DNA from: VRUE01 sp963762205 | GTDB lineage: Bacteria > Actinomycetota > Thermoleophilia > Solirubrobacterales > 70-9 | DNA: 64,000 nucleotides | Reading direction: 5' to 3' | NCBI GenBank assembly: GCA_963762205.1 | Contig: CAVXJZ010000002.1 | Span: forward strand, 62,001 to 126,000 | Part shown: positions 41,001 through 51,263 of the stretch, one piece after another | Layout of the letters: each line of letters begins with the position of its first letter | Numbering within the stretch: position 1 is the first letter of the stretch | The notes under the pieces: generated by a model | Told to the model about the DNA's origin: nothing | Seen by the model: only the letters and a program-made list of their open reading frames with translations | The model's database searches: none | Made by a program: the position numbers and the translations under genes

Positions 41001-42354
41001 TCGCGGGAGACGTGCCGCAGCCTCTGGGCCCAGAGCCAGATGGCGCCGACGCCGGCCAGGGCGGCGAGCAGCGGCACCATCACCAGCACCCGCCGCGGCG
41101 AGGCGACGAGGAGGGCGCTGACCGCGGTGATCGCGAGGAAGATCGTCGCCGAGCACCAGCGCCTCCCAGCGGCGGCGCCAGGCGAGCAGGCCGAGGCCGA
41201 GCAGGCCGCAGGCCGAGCGAGCGCCCAGTGCAGGACCTCCCAGCCCGGCTCGCGCATCACGTCGCGCGGGCCGTGCGACCAGATCCGCGCCGACCTTGGT
41301 CGGCGAGGAAGCCGGCGTACTCGAGCGGCTGCTTCGGTGATGTCGTCCCGAGCTGCTCGCGGCCCATCCGCGCGAGCGCCCGGTCGGTTTCCAGGTCCGG
41401 GTAGCGCGGCGCGGCGAGCCGGGCGAGGATCTGCTCCAGCCGCAGGCGCTCGGGCGTCGGCGGGCGCGAACAGCTCCGGGTGGTCGGGCGACGACCTCGG
41501 CCCCGACCCTTTCCGGGTCGCCGCCGGAGGGCAGGTAGGTGCCGGCGAAGAGGACCTGCCACCGCCGGTCGAGATCGGCACCGAAGCGGTCGAGCGCGAC
41601 CGCGTTGCGGACGGTCCAGGGCGCGACGACGACGGCGACCCCGGCAAGCAGGACGCGGCCCGGCCGAGCCCGCGCCGCCAGTCGCCGCGGGCGTAGCGAG
41701 CGAACACCACCAGCGCCAGCAGGAAGGCGACGCCCAGGTACTCGGGCCGGACCAGCGCCAGCGCGCCGAGCAGCGCCCCGGGCCAGCCAGCCAGCGCGCC
41801 CGATCCGCTCGCGGTCGGCAGCCCAGAGCATCGCCAGCACCGCCCCCGAGAGCAGCGTCGCCGCCAGCGGCTCGCCCATCAGCATCCCCTGGTACTCGAG
41901 CAGAGCCGGATAGACCGCGACCGCCGCGGCGCCGATCAGCCCCGCGACGACGGTCGCTGAGTTAGCCCGCCTATAACCGGGCAGAGTCAGCAAGCGGCAG
42001 AGGCGGCGTCCCAGGAGGTAGGCGAAGAGGACCGAGAGCGTGCCGAAGAGCGCGAGGAGGACGCGCGCCAGGCGTTCGTGCGACGCCGCCGCGTCACCTC
42101 GTAGAGCCCCGGCGACGAGCAGCGGCAGGCCGGGGGAGTAGTTGCTGGACGGCTGCGTCGCGGCGGCGCCGACGGTGAAGCCGTCGCCCCGCTCGAGGTT
42201 GGCGGCGATCGCCGCGTAGGCGGCGGCGTCGTACACCGGCGCGCGCCCGTCCCAGGCGTAGTCCGAGCCGCAGCCCGAGTCCGAGCAGCAGGATCGCGGC
42301 CAGGGCGGCGAGGCCGACGCGGCCCCCGTTTCTCGCCGCCAGTCCGTTTTCCAT
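40991..42354 (-). CDS. GT-C (family 39-like) membrane glycosyltransferase, copy 2
   Basis: This is a paralogue of copy 1. MENGLAARNGGRVGLAALAA, then a membrane helix and the loop WDGRAPVYDAAAYAAIAANL with acidic residues, YSPGLPLLVAG, further helices (LLALFGTLSVLFAYLLGRRL, VVAGLIGAAAVAVYPALLEY, AATLLSGAVLAMLWAADRER), the shared VPISTGGG and TYLPSGGDPERVGAEVVA motif, and closing helices (IFLAITAVSALLVA, VMVPLLAALAGVGAIWLWAQ). Compared with copy 1, about 12 residues (LLTLPGYRRANSAT) are inserted after GRRL, encoded by a palindromic repeat. It is divergent from the sulfoquinovose synthase. Many frame breaks occur. Confidence 0.7.
41951..41996. repeat. 46-nt palindromic repeat, copy 2 (inside a GT-C coding sequence)
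   Basis: It begins with the same 13 bases as copy 1 (CGGTCGCTGAGTT), but its centre is the reverse complement of copy 1's centre. It is read through in frame and encodes LLTLPGYRRANSAT, absent from the paralogue. Confidence 0.6.
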
Positions 42355-42401
42355 CGGTCGGATTCAACTAGGACGGGTGGTCTGGCGCCCGCCCAACCGT
42401 C

Positions 42402-42407
42402 TAAGCT
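42402..42407 (+). promoter_or_regulatory. Candidate -10 element (TAAGCT) for the sulfoquinovose synthase
   Basis: TAAGCT ends ten bases before the ATG at 42,418. Confidence 0.4.
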
Positions 42408-42417
42408 GCCGCGTCCT

Positions 42418-43599
42418 ATGCGAATCCTCATCCTCGGGGGCGACGGCTACCTGGGCTGGCCGACGGCGCTGCGCTTCTCGGCCCGCGGCCACGAGGTCAC
42501 CGTCGTCGACAACTTCTCGCGCCGGCGCTGGCACGAGGAACGCGGGCACCGACTCGCTGACTCCGATCGCCGATCTCGAGCAGCGCATCGACGCCTGGCA
42601 GGAGGTCTCCGGCAAGCGAGATCCGCGCTACGTCGGCGCGATCGAGGACGGCGACTTCCTCGACGAGGTGGTCGCCGAGACCCGGCCCGAGGCGGTCGTC
42701 CACTACGGCCAGCAGCCCTCGGCGCCCTACTCGATGGTCTCGCGCCGCAGAGCGCGGTCGAGACCCAGCACGCCAACGTGATCGGCAACCTCAACCTGCT
42801 CTTCGCGATTCGCGACCACGTCCCCGACTGCCACCTGGTCAAGCTGGGGACGATGGGCGAGTACGGCCAGCCCAACATCGACATCGAGGAGGGCTACATC
42901 GAGATCGAGCACAAGGGCCGCAAGGACACCCTGCCGTTCCCGAAGCTGCCGGGCTCGCTCTACCACTGCTCCAAGGTCCACGACTCGACCAACATCCACT
43001 TCGCCTGCCGGATCTGGGGCCTGCGCGCGACCGACCTCAACCAGGGCGTCGTCTACGGGATCGAGACCGACGAGACCGCGGGGGACGAGCGCCTGATCAC
43101 CCGCTTCGACTACGACGAGATCTTCGGCACCGTGCTCAACCGCTTCTGCCTGCAGGCGGTGATCGGCCACCCGCTGACCGTCTACGGCGCCGGCGGCCAG
43201 ACCCGCGGCTTCCTCAACATCCGCGACACCCTCGCCTGCGTCGAGCTCGCCGTCGCCAACCCGGCCGAGCGCGGCGAGTTCCGCGTCTTCAACCAGTTCA
43301 CCGAGCAGTTCTCGGTGCTGGAGCTGGCGGGGCTGGTCAAGCACGCCGGCGAGCACCTCGGCTACGCGGTCGAGATCGCAGCACTACGAGAACCCGCGGG
43401 TCGAGAAGGAAGAGCACTACTACAACGCGATCCACACCAAGCTGCTCGACCTCGGCCTCGAGCCGACCCTGCTCGGCGAGGAGCTGGTCGAGTCGATGAT
43501 CCACATCGATCGAGCGCTACAAGGGCAACGCGATCGAGAGCTCGATCGATCCCGCACACCCGCTGGAACCCGGCGAAATCGCCTGCTGGCCAGGCGTAA
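42418..43599 (+). CDS. sqdB: UDP-sulfoquinovose synthase (SQD1/SqdB/Agl3 family)
   Basis: This short-chain dehydrogenase-like enzyme makes UDP-sulfoquinovose from UDP-glucose and sulfite, the donor for sulfolipid or sulfonated glycans. The NAD motif is MRILILGGDGYLGWPTALRF. Family-specific motifs: DNFSRRRWHEE, EAVVHYGQQPSAPYSMVSR, HLVKLGTMGEYGQPNIDIEE, PGSLYHCSKVHDSTNIHFAC (catalytic YxxxK), TDLNQGVVYGIETDET, then ITRFDYDEIFGTVLNRFCLQ and TVYGAGGQTRGFLNIRDT. The C-terminus shows VEKEEHYYNAIHTKLLDLGL. This motif set separates SQD1 from ordinary GalE. It is likely cytoplasmic. Breaks lie near 42,548, 42,748, 43,380 and 43,510. No sulfolipid glycosyltransferase of the SqdX type is seen nearby. 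Confidence 0.88.
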   Translation: MRILILGGDGYLGWPTALRFSARGHEVTVVDNFSRRRWHEERGHRLADSDRRSRAAHRRLAGGLRQARSALRRRDRGRRLPRRGGRRDPARGGRPLRPAALGALLDGLAPQSAVETQHANVIGNLNLLFAIRDHVPDCHLVKLGTMGEYGQPNIDIEEGYIEIEHKGRKDTLPFPKLPGSLYHCSKVHDSTNIHFACRIWGLRATDLNQGVVYGIETDETAGDERLITRFDYDEIFGTVLNRFCLQAVIGHPLTVYGAGGQTRGFLNIRDTLACVELAVANPAERGEFRVFNQFTEQFSVLELAGLVKHAGEHLGYAVEIAALREPAGREGRALLQRDPHQAARPRPRADPARRGAGRVDDPHRSSATRATRSRARSIPHTRWNPAKSPAGQA

Positions 43600-43640
43600 C
43601 CGCGACTCGCCCGCCGGCCCGGACGGCGCCCGCCCGCTGG

Positions 43641-43646
43641 TAGCAT
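43641..43646 (+). promoter_or_regulatory. Candidate -10 element (TAGCAT) for ilvB
   Basis: TAGCAT ends ten bases before the ilvB ATG at 43,657. The leader is too short for an attenuator. Confidence 0.4.
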
Positions 43647-43656
43647 CGCCAGTCCG

Positions 43657-45362
<1,706 letters not shown>

Positions 45363-45363
<1 letters not shown>

Positions 45364-45907
45364 TGGAGGCCGGGACGCCGCAGGCGGTCAAGCTCGAGGA
45401 CCTGCACCTGCCCGGGCAGCTCAGCGGGCGCAAGCACATCCTCTCGATCCTGGTCGAGAACAAGCCGGGCGTGCTGGCGCGCGTCGCCGGGCTCTTCTCG
45501 CGCCGCGGCTTCAACATCGACACGCTCGCGGTCGGGCCGACCGACGACCCGAGCATCTCGCGGATCACGCTCACCCTCGACGGCGCCGTCCACCCGATCG
45601 ACCAGGTGACCAAGCAGCTGCACAAGCTGGTCAACGTCCTGAAGATCCGCGACATGGAGCCGGAGGAGACGGTGGCCCGCGAGATGGCGCTGTTCAAGGT
45701 CTCCTCGGCGGTCGAGAACCGGGCCGAGATCATCCAGTTCGCGGAGATCTTCCGGGCCAAGATCGTCGACGTCGCGCGCCGCACGATGACGATCGAGGTG
45801 ACCGGCTCGGCCGACAAGATCGAGGCCTTCGAGCGCATGATCCGCCCGCACGGCCTGGTCGAAATGGTCCGCACCGGCGAGATCGCGATCGCCGCGGTAG
45901 CGACTGA
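45363..45907 (+). CDS. ilvH: Acetolactate synthase small (regulatory) subunit
   Basis: IlvH binds IlvB and usually carries valine feedback inhibition. The ACT domain reads HILSILVENKPGVLARVAGL, FSRRGFNIDTLAVGPTDDPS, then VTKQLHKLVNVLKIRDME; the C-terminal domain ALFKVSSAVENRAEIIQFAE, KIVDVARRTMTIEVTGSADK and FERMIRPHGLVEMVRTGEIA. The length is about 180 residues. The start is ATG 45,363, in the TGATG overlap with ilvB. The end at 45,907 needs one repair. Confidence 0.92.
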
Positions 45908-47295
45908 CGAGCTGCGGCCCGCCTGCGCGAGGCGATCGAGCGGGCGACCGAGCGCGAGGCGGCGGACGCTGGTCAGCGTCACGGTCGAGGTCGACGATCG
46001 ACGATCCCTGCGCGGCGGTCTTCGCCTCGCGCCTGGCCTCCGACCGCTGGTTCTGCTGGGAGCAGCCCGACCGCGGCTTCGCCCTGGCCGGGCTCGGGGT
46101 CGCGCACGAGGCGGCCTCGCGCGGGGAGCGGCGCTTCGCCGACGTCGCCGAGGAGTGCCTGCGAGACCGGCGGCGACGCGATCCTCGACGAGCCGCGCGG
46201 GCTGCCGGCCGGCGCCGGCCCGGTCTGGCTCGGCGGCTTCGCCTTCGACGCCGAGGGCGGCGGCTCCTCGACCTGGTCCTCGCTGGCGCCCGGCTCGCTG
46301 GTCCTGCCCGAGCTCTCGCTCTGCCGCAGCGGCGAGCGCGCCTTCCTCACCGTCAACGCGGTCGTCCAGCCCGGGGACGACGCCGAGGCGCCGCGGCGCC
46401 GCGCTCGCCGCCCGGCTCGCCGGCCTGCGCGCCGAGGCGCCGCTGCCGCTGCTCGACCCGCACCCGACCGCGCACGCCGAGATCCGCAGCGCCCGCCCGC
46501 CGGGCGACTTCGAAGCCGCCGTCGCCGCCGCGACAGCGCGGATCGAAGCGGGGGAGATGAGCAAGGTCGTGCTCGCCCGCGAGGTCGTCGTCGGCGCCGC
46601 CGCCGCCCACGACCCGGCCGCGCTCTTCGGCGCCATGCGCGAGCAGTTCCCGGCCTGCTTCTGCTTCTGCGTCGGCACGCCCGAGGCGGCCTTCATCGGC
46701 GCCAGCCCGGAGCTGCTGGTGCGCCGCTCCGGCGCCAGCGTCTCCACCGTGGCCCTCGCCGGCTCGACCCGGCGCAGCTCCGACCCCGCCGTCGACGACC
46801 ACCTCGCCGAGCAGCTGCTGCGCAGCGACAAGGACCGCCGCGAGCAGCGGATCGTCGCCGAGCGCATCGTCCGCGCCCTGCGCCCGCACGCGGTCTGGGT
46901 CGAGGCGGCGCCGGAGCCGGAGATCGTCAAGGTGGCCAACATCCAGCACCTGGCGACGCCGGTGATCGCCCAGCTCGCCGAGCCGCACTCGGCGATCGAG
47001 CTGGCCGGGATGCTGCACCCGACCCCCGCCGTCGGCGGCGAGCCCTGGCCCACGGCCGCGGCGCGCGATCGCCGAGCTGGAGGGCATGGACCGCGGCTGG
47101 TACGCCGGCCCGGTCGGCTGGATGGACGCGACCGAGGACGGCGAGTTCTGCGTCGCCCTGCGCAGCGCCCTGCTGCGCGACCGCGAGGCGCATCTCTTCG
47201 CCGGCGTCGGCGTCGTCGCCGGCTCCGACCCGGCGGCCGAGCTGGCCGAGACCGAGGTCAAGCTGAGCGCGCTGTTGCCGCTGCTGGCTGAGTAG
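45905..47295 (+). CDS. menF: Isochorismate synthase (menaquinone pathway)
   Basis: MenF converts chorismate to isochorismate. The chorismate-binding fold is clear: FAGLGVAHEAASRGERRF-type N-terminal half, GPVWLGGFAFDAEGGGSSTW, MSKVVLAREVVVGAAAAHDP, FCFCVGTPEAAFIGASPELL, TVALAGSTRRSSDPAVDDHL, SDKDRREQRIVAERIVRALR, IVKVANIQHLATPVIAQLAE, LAGMLHPTPAVGGEPWPTAA and GMDRGWYAGPVGWMDATEDG. Lys and Glu in the KVVLARE and later motifs are catalytic in the family. About 460 residues. The start is unresolved around 45,905-45,945. Its position by menD, menC, menA, menB and menE favours MenF over EntC or DhbC. Confidence 0.9.
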
Positions 47296-47300
47296 GTCGT

Positions 47301-47315
47301 AGCGGGAGCCCCGCT
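47301..47315. terminator. Short hairpin between convergent menF and menD
   Basis: AGCGGG-AGC-CCCGCT is a 6-bp perfect stem in the 45-base gap between two convergent stop codons. There is no T-run; a shared terminator is possible but not proven. Confidence 0.3.
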
Positions 47316-47340
47316 CAGCCGTCGCGCAGCTGCTGCAGGC

Positions 47341-49129
47341 TTACGGCTGAGCCTCCGAGCGGCCTCGCCGCGACCGCGGTTCGGCGAGGTCGCGCCTGGA
47401 GTGGCGGTGGTCGACGTTGGTGGTGCGGTCGGTTTTGACCTCGATCAGGCCGGTTCCTGCCGCCAGCGCGTCCGGTAGATCGGCGAGGGACTCGAGGCGG
47501 CGGTGGGGGAGGCCGAAGAGGGCGGCGGCCTTCTCGGCGTCGACCCCGCGCGGGGTGCCGAGCAGCGCCTCGAACTCCTCGCCGTCCAGCGCCTGCTCCT
47601 GGGGCAGGAAGTGGAAGATGCCGCCGCCGCCGTTGTCGATGACGACGATGCGGACCGGGGTGGAGACGTCGCGCAGCGCGGCGAGGCCGCCGATGTCGTG
47701 AAGCAGGCCGAGGTCGCCGGTGACGATCGTGGTCGGGCGGCCGCTGGCGTGGGCGGCGCCGATGCCCGAGGAGATCAGGCCGTCGATGCCGTTGGCGCCG
47801 CGGTTGCAGAGGAAGAGCGCGTCGGCGTCGGCGGCCGCCAGGAATGCCTCCTGGTCGCGGATCGGCATGCTCGAGGCGGTGTAGACGAGGTCGCCGTCGC
47901 GGTGGGCCTCGCCGAGGGCGCGGTGCAGAGCGGGCTCTGAGATCGCCGCCTCCGCAGCCCGGCGGTCGAGCTCCGCCGCCCAGCTCGCCTTCGACGCTGC
48001 TGCGCCGCCGCCTCGGCCGCGATCCAGGCCTCCGGCGCGGACCGCGGTTCCCGCTCCAGCCGCGCCGCCCAGCCCGCGGCCAGCTCGGTCGGGTCGGCGC
48101 GCAGGATCGCCGCGGCGCGGTTGGTCGGCTCGTTCCAGCCGCCGCAGGGGTCGACGACGATCTCGCTCGGCGCCGCTCGCCGCCAGCCAGGCGCGCAGCG
48201 GCTTGCTGGTCGGCATCTCGCCGAAGCGGAGGACGAGGTCGGGGACGACCGAGCGGGCGAAGCGCTCGTCGCGCAGCAGCAGGTCGTAGCTGGCGACGAC
48301 GTGGGAGCGGTCGTGGGGGCCGCAGCGCAGCTGCGAGGTCGGCTCGGCCAGGATCGGGAAGCCGGAGACGCGGGCGAGGTGGGCGAGCGGCTCGCGCAGC
48401 TCGGGGTCGAGCTGGCGGCCGGCGACGATCACGCCGGCGATCGCGTCGCCGATGTGCTCGGCCACCTCCTCCAGCAGGAAGGCCGAGGGCTCGAGGTCGA
48501 TCCGCGTCACCGCGGTCAGGGGCCGTCCCTCGCGCCCCTCCAGCGCCAGCGGCTCGGTCGCGGTCACCGCTCCCTCGACCGGCACGGGGGCCAGCGGCTC
48601 GCGCCAGGGGAGGTTGAGGTGGACCGGTCCCGGACGGGTCTCGCCGCGGGCCGCCGCCAGCGCCCGGCAGGCGACGGAGCGGTAGTGGAGCAGCCCGTCG
48701 TCGTCGGCGCCGTGGGTCCCGACTTCGCAGAACCAGCGCACCGATTCGCCGAAGAGCTTGATCTGGTCGATCGTCTGCCCGGCGCCGATCCCGCGCAGCT
48801 CCGGCGGCCGGTCGGCGCTGAGGACGACCAGCGGCACACCCGACTCGTCGGCCTCGCATGACCGCCGGGTGGTAGTTGGCGGCCGCGGTGCCGGAGGTGC
48901 AGAGCAGCGCCACCGGCGCCCCGCTCGCCTGCGCCGCTCCCAGCGCGAAAAAGGCCGCCGAGCGCTCGTCGACGATCACCGTCACCTCGATCTCCGGCTG
49001 CCGCCACAGCGCCAGCGCCAGCGGCGTCGAGCGCGAGCCAGGGGAGACGACCGCGTGCCGCAGTCCCCCGCGGGCCAGCTCCTCGACGAAAGCCGAGGCC
49101 AGAGCGGTGTTGGCGTTGGTCGGGTCCAC
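47341..49129 (-). CDS. menD: 2-succinyl-5-enolpyruvyl-6-hydroxy-3-cyclohexene-1-carboxylate synthase
   Basis: MenD is a ThDP enzyme adding succinyl semialdehyde to isochorismate, after MenF. Motifs: MDPTNANTALASAFVEELAR, GGLRHAVVSPGSRSTPLALA, VIVDERSAAFFALGAAQASG (ThDP Glu), PVALLCTSGTAAANYHPAVM, PLVVLSADRPPELRGIGAGQ, TIDQIKLFGESVRWFCEVGT, then SSMPIRDQEAFL, CNRGANGIDGLISSGIGAAH, VTGDLGLLHDIGGLAALRDV and IVVIDNGGGGIFHFLPQEQA. About 595 residues. Breaks lie near 48,858, 48,175 and 47,995. The stop is TAA 47,343-47,341. It lies downstream of menC on the same strand. Confidence 0.93.
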
Positions 49130-49142
49130 GCGGGCAACCTAG

Positions 49143-49188
49143 ATCATCGAAGGTGCATGACTTGACCACACGATGATGGGGTCAAGTC
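49143..49188. promoter_or_regulatory. Two interleaved stems between menC and menD
   Basis: ATCATCG (49,143-49,149) pairs with CGATGAT (49,171-49,177), and GACTTGACC (49,159-49,167) pairs with GGTCAAGTC (49,180-49,188). The stems interleave, so RNA could form a pseudoknot or switch between two hairpins, or either palindrome could be a protein site. Confidence 0.4.
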
Positions 49189-49199
49189 GAGCAGGTTGG

Positions 49200-50315
49200 C
49201 TAAAGCCGATGGTGGTCGAGCGCCCGCTCGTCGATCTCGACGCCGAGGCCGGGCCCGCTGGGCAGGTGCAGCATCCCGTCCCGAAGCTCGCACTCCGTCG
49301 TGGCGACGGTGGCGGAGAAGAGGCGCTGGGTCGCGAGGCCGTGGGCCAGGTCGACGCCGCCGGCCGGAGCGTTCTCGCCCAGCGTCTGCGCCACCTGCGC
49401 CGCCGCCGCGATCCCCACCGGCCCGTCGAGGGCGCTCGACACGTAGGACGGCAGCACCTCGGCGATCTCGATCGCCTCCTCCGGCCCGCCGACCTTGGAG
49501 AGCTTGACGCCGGTGTAGGTGCAGGCTCCGAGCGAAACCGCCCGTTCGGCGTCGTCGCGACTCTCGACGCTCTCGTCGCCGGCGATCGGGATCGAGGTCG
49601 CCGCCGCCACCTCGGCCGCCTCCTCCAGGGTCGCCACCGGCTGCTCGGCCAACTCGACGTCGAGCTCCTCGAGCTCGGCCAGCGTGCGCTTGGCGGCATC
49701 GACGTCCCAGCTCGCGTTGGCGTCGACCCGGATCCGCGCCCGCGGCCCGACCGCCTCACGCACCGCCCGCACCTGGTCGGCGTCGTCGCCGGCGCCGAGC
49801 TTGAGCTTGAAGGTGGAGAAGCCCTCCTCGGCCCAGCGCTCCGCATCCGCGGCCACCGCGGCCGGCTCCCCGGCCACCAGGGTCGCGTTGCACGCGACGG
49901 GCCGCGCGGCAGCGCCATCGCGGCCGTCATTTCCTCCGGAGAGCGGTTGGAAAGACGACCGCGATGGGGTGGGGTGGCCCTCGGCGGCGGCACGGCGGCC
50001 TCGCAGGTCCATCAATGCCGTCAGCGCCGCGCAGCGGGCCGGCGCCGAGAGGTTGGCGATGCCGCCGCGCAGGCCCGACTCGTCCAGCTCGGAGAGCTCA
50101 GAGAGCAGCTCCAGCTCGGCGGTGACGCGGGCCAGGCCGGCACCGCCGCGCAGCGACATCGGCACCGCTTCCCCCAATCCCGTCAGCCCGTCGTCCGAGC
50201 GCAGCCGCAGCAGCACCATCTCGCGCTGGGCGAGGCTGCCGCGCGCGGTCACGTAGAACTCGCGGAAGGGCAGCGCGTAGGGGATGACCTCGACGGAGGC
50301 GATTCGCATGCCCAT
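49200..50315 (-). CDS. menC: o-Succinylbenzoate synthase
   Basis: MenC, an enolase-superfamily enzyme, dehydrates SHCHC to o-succinylbenzoate. This frame is intact: MGMRIASVEVIPYALPFREF, LRSDDGLTGLGEAVPMSLRG, FSTFKLKLGAGDDADQVRAV (catalytic KxK), ARIRVDANASWDVDAAKRTL (metal Asp), ELAEQPVATLEEAAEVAAAT (metal Glu), PIAGDESVESRDDAERAVSL (metal Asp) and TGVKLSKVGGPEEAIEIAEV (catalytic Lys). At 371 residues it is somewhat long because of about 20 extra residues between ALMDLRGRRAAAEG and PVACNATLV. That stretch is encoded by a 53-base palindromic repeat. Confidence 0.93.
   Translation of the reverse strand: MGMRIASVEVIPYALPFREFYVTARGSLAQREMVLLRLRSDDGLTGLGEAVPMSLRGGAGLARVTAELELLSELSELDESGLRGGIANLSAPARCAALTALMDLRGRRAAAEGHPTPSRSSFQPLSGGNDGRDGAAARPVACNATLVAGEPAAVAADAERWAEEGFSTFKLKLGAGDDADQVRAVREAVGPRARIRVDANASWDVDAAKRTLAELEELDVELAEQPVATLEEAAEVAAATSIPIAGDESVESRDDAERAVSLGACTYTGVKLSKVGGPEEAIEIAEVLPSYVSSALDGPVGIAAAAQVAQTLGENAPAGGVDLAHGLATQRLFSATVATTECELRDGMLHLPSGPGLGVEIDERALDHHRL
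49915..49967. repeat. 53-nt palindromic element inside menC
   Basis: The terminal arms CCATCGCGG (49,915-49,923) and CCGCGATGG (49,959-49,967) are perfect; the inner arms CGTCATTTCC and GGAAAGACG pair with one bulge. It is read in frame as part of menC (SRSSFQPLSGGNDGRDG). Its ends resemble those of the element at 54,655. Confidence 0.65.
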
Positions 50316-50379
50316 AGCTTCGCACTCACGCTCGCTGTTCCTTCCTCGCTTCGTAAAACAGCGATGGAATCTCGGCTGG

Positions 50380-51263
50380 TCAGCTGGAGATCAGCAGGCC
50401 GGCGGTGACCAGCAGGCTGTAGACGCCGAGCACGCGCGCCGGTCGCCGCCAGGGCCCCGTTCAGGGCCGGGCCGTCGGTGCGGTTGGTCATCGCCCGCAT
50501 CGGCGCGAACGCCAGCGGCAGCGCCAGCAGTCCGATCAGCGGCAGCGCGCTCGCTTCGCCCGCCCACAGCGCGATCGGCAGGACGACGAACGCGCCCAGC
50601 ATCAGCACCCGGTAGAGCATCACCGCGTTTGCGCGCCCCATCCGCACCGCCAGCGTCATCTTCCCGGCCCGCCGGTCGGTCTCGAGGTCGCGGACGTTGT
50701 TGACGACGAGGATCGCGGTGGCGAGGAAGCCGATCGAGATCGAGAGGCCCAGCGGCAGCGCGTCGAGCTGCTCGACCTGGACGTAGTAGGAGCCGTTGAC
50801 GGCGACCAGGCCGAAGAAGAGGAAGACGAAGACCTCGCCGAGCCCGGCGTAGCCGTAGGGGCGCGGGCCCGCCGGTGTAGAGGACGCCGGCGGCGATCGA
50901 GAGCACCCCGACGACGAGAATCGCCGGTCCGGCCACGGTGGCCAGGTAGAGGCCGCAGACGACGGCGACCGCGAACGCGATCCAGGTCGCCCGCAGCACC
51001 CGCTGCGGCGTCACCAGCCCGGCCGAGGTGACCCGCACCGGGCCCAGCCGGTCGGCGCTGTCGGCGCCGCGCTTGGCGTCGGAGTAGTCGTTGGCGAGGT
51101 TGGTCCCGATCTGGATGAAGATCGAGCCGACCAGGGCGGCGAAGAACGCTCCCCAGCGCGGCAGGTGCCCAACCCACTGCACCGCGGCGGCGGTGCCGAC
51201 CAGGACCGGTGCGATCGCCGCCGGCAGCGTCCGCGGCCGCGCCGCCATCAGCCAGATCCTCAT
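50380..51263 (-). CDS. menA: 1,4-Dihydroxy-2-naphthoate polyprenyltransferase
   Basis: MenA attaches the isoprenoid tail to DHNA in the membrane. It reads MRIWLMAARPRTLPAAIAPV, VGSIFIQIGTNLANDYSDAK and RGADSADRLGPVRVTSAGLV (the first, NxxxD-type prenyl-diphosphate site in NLANDYSDAK), helices IAFAVAVVCGLYLATVAGPA and ILVVGVLSIAAGVLYTGGPA, then VNNVRDLETDRRAGKMTLAV as the second Asp-rich site and VMLYRVLMLGAFVVLPIALW, ending YSLLVTAGLLISS. About 294 residues. The ATG overlaps the menB stop. Breaks lie near 50,870 and 50,440. Confidence 0.9.

Noticed and set aside
42418..43599. Ordinary UDP-glucose 4-epimerase (GalE)
   Set aside because: The GQQPSAPYSM, TMGEYG, RFDYD and GGQTRGF motifs are specific to UDP-sulfoquinovose synthases.
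50312..50367. Third member of the CCATCGCG palindrome family at the menC start
   Set aside because: Only the outermost bases (CCATAGC and GCGATGG) fit and the inner pairing conflicts with another stem (50,332-50,364), so it is too weak to claim.
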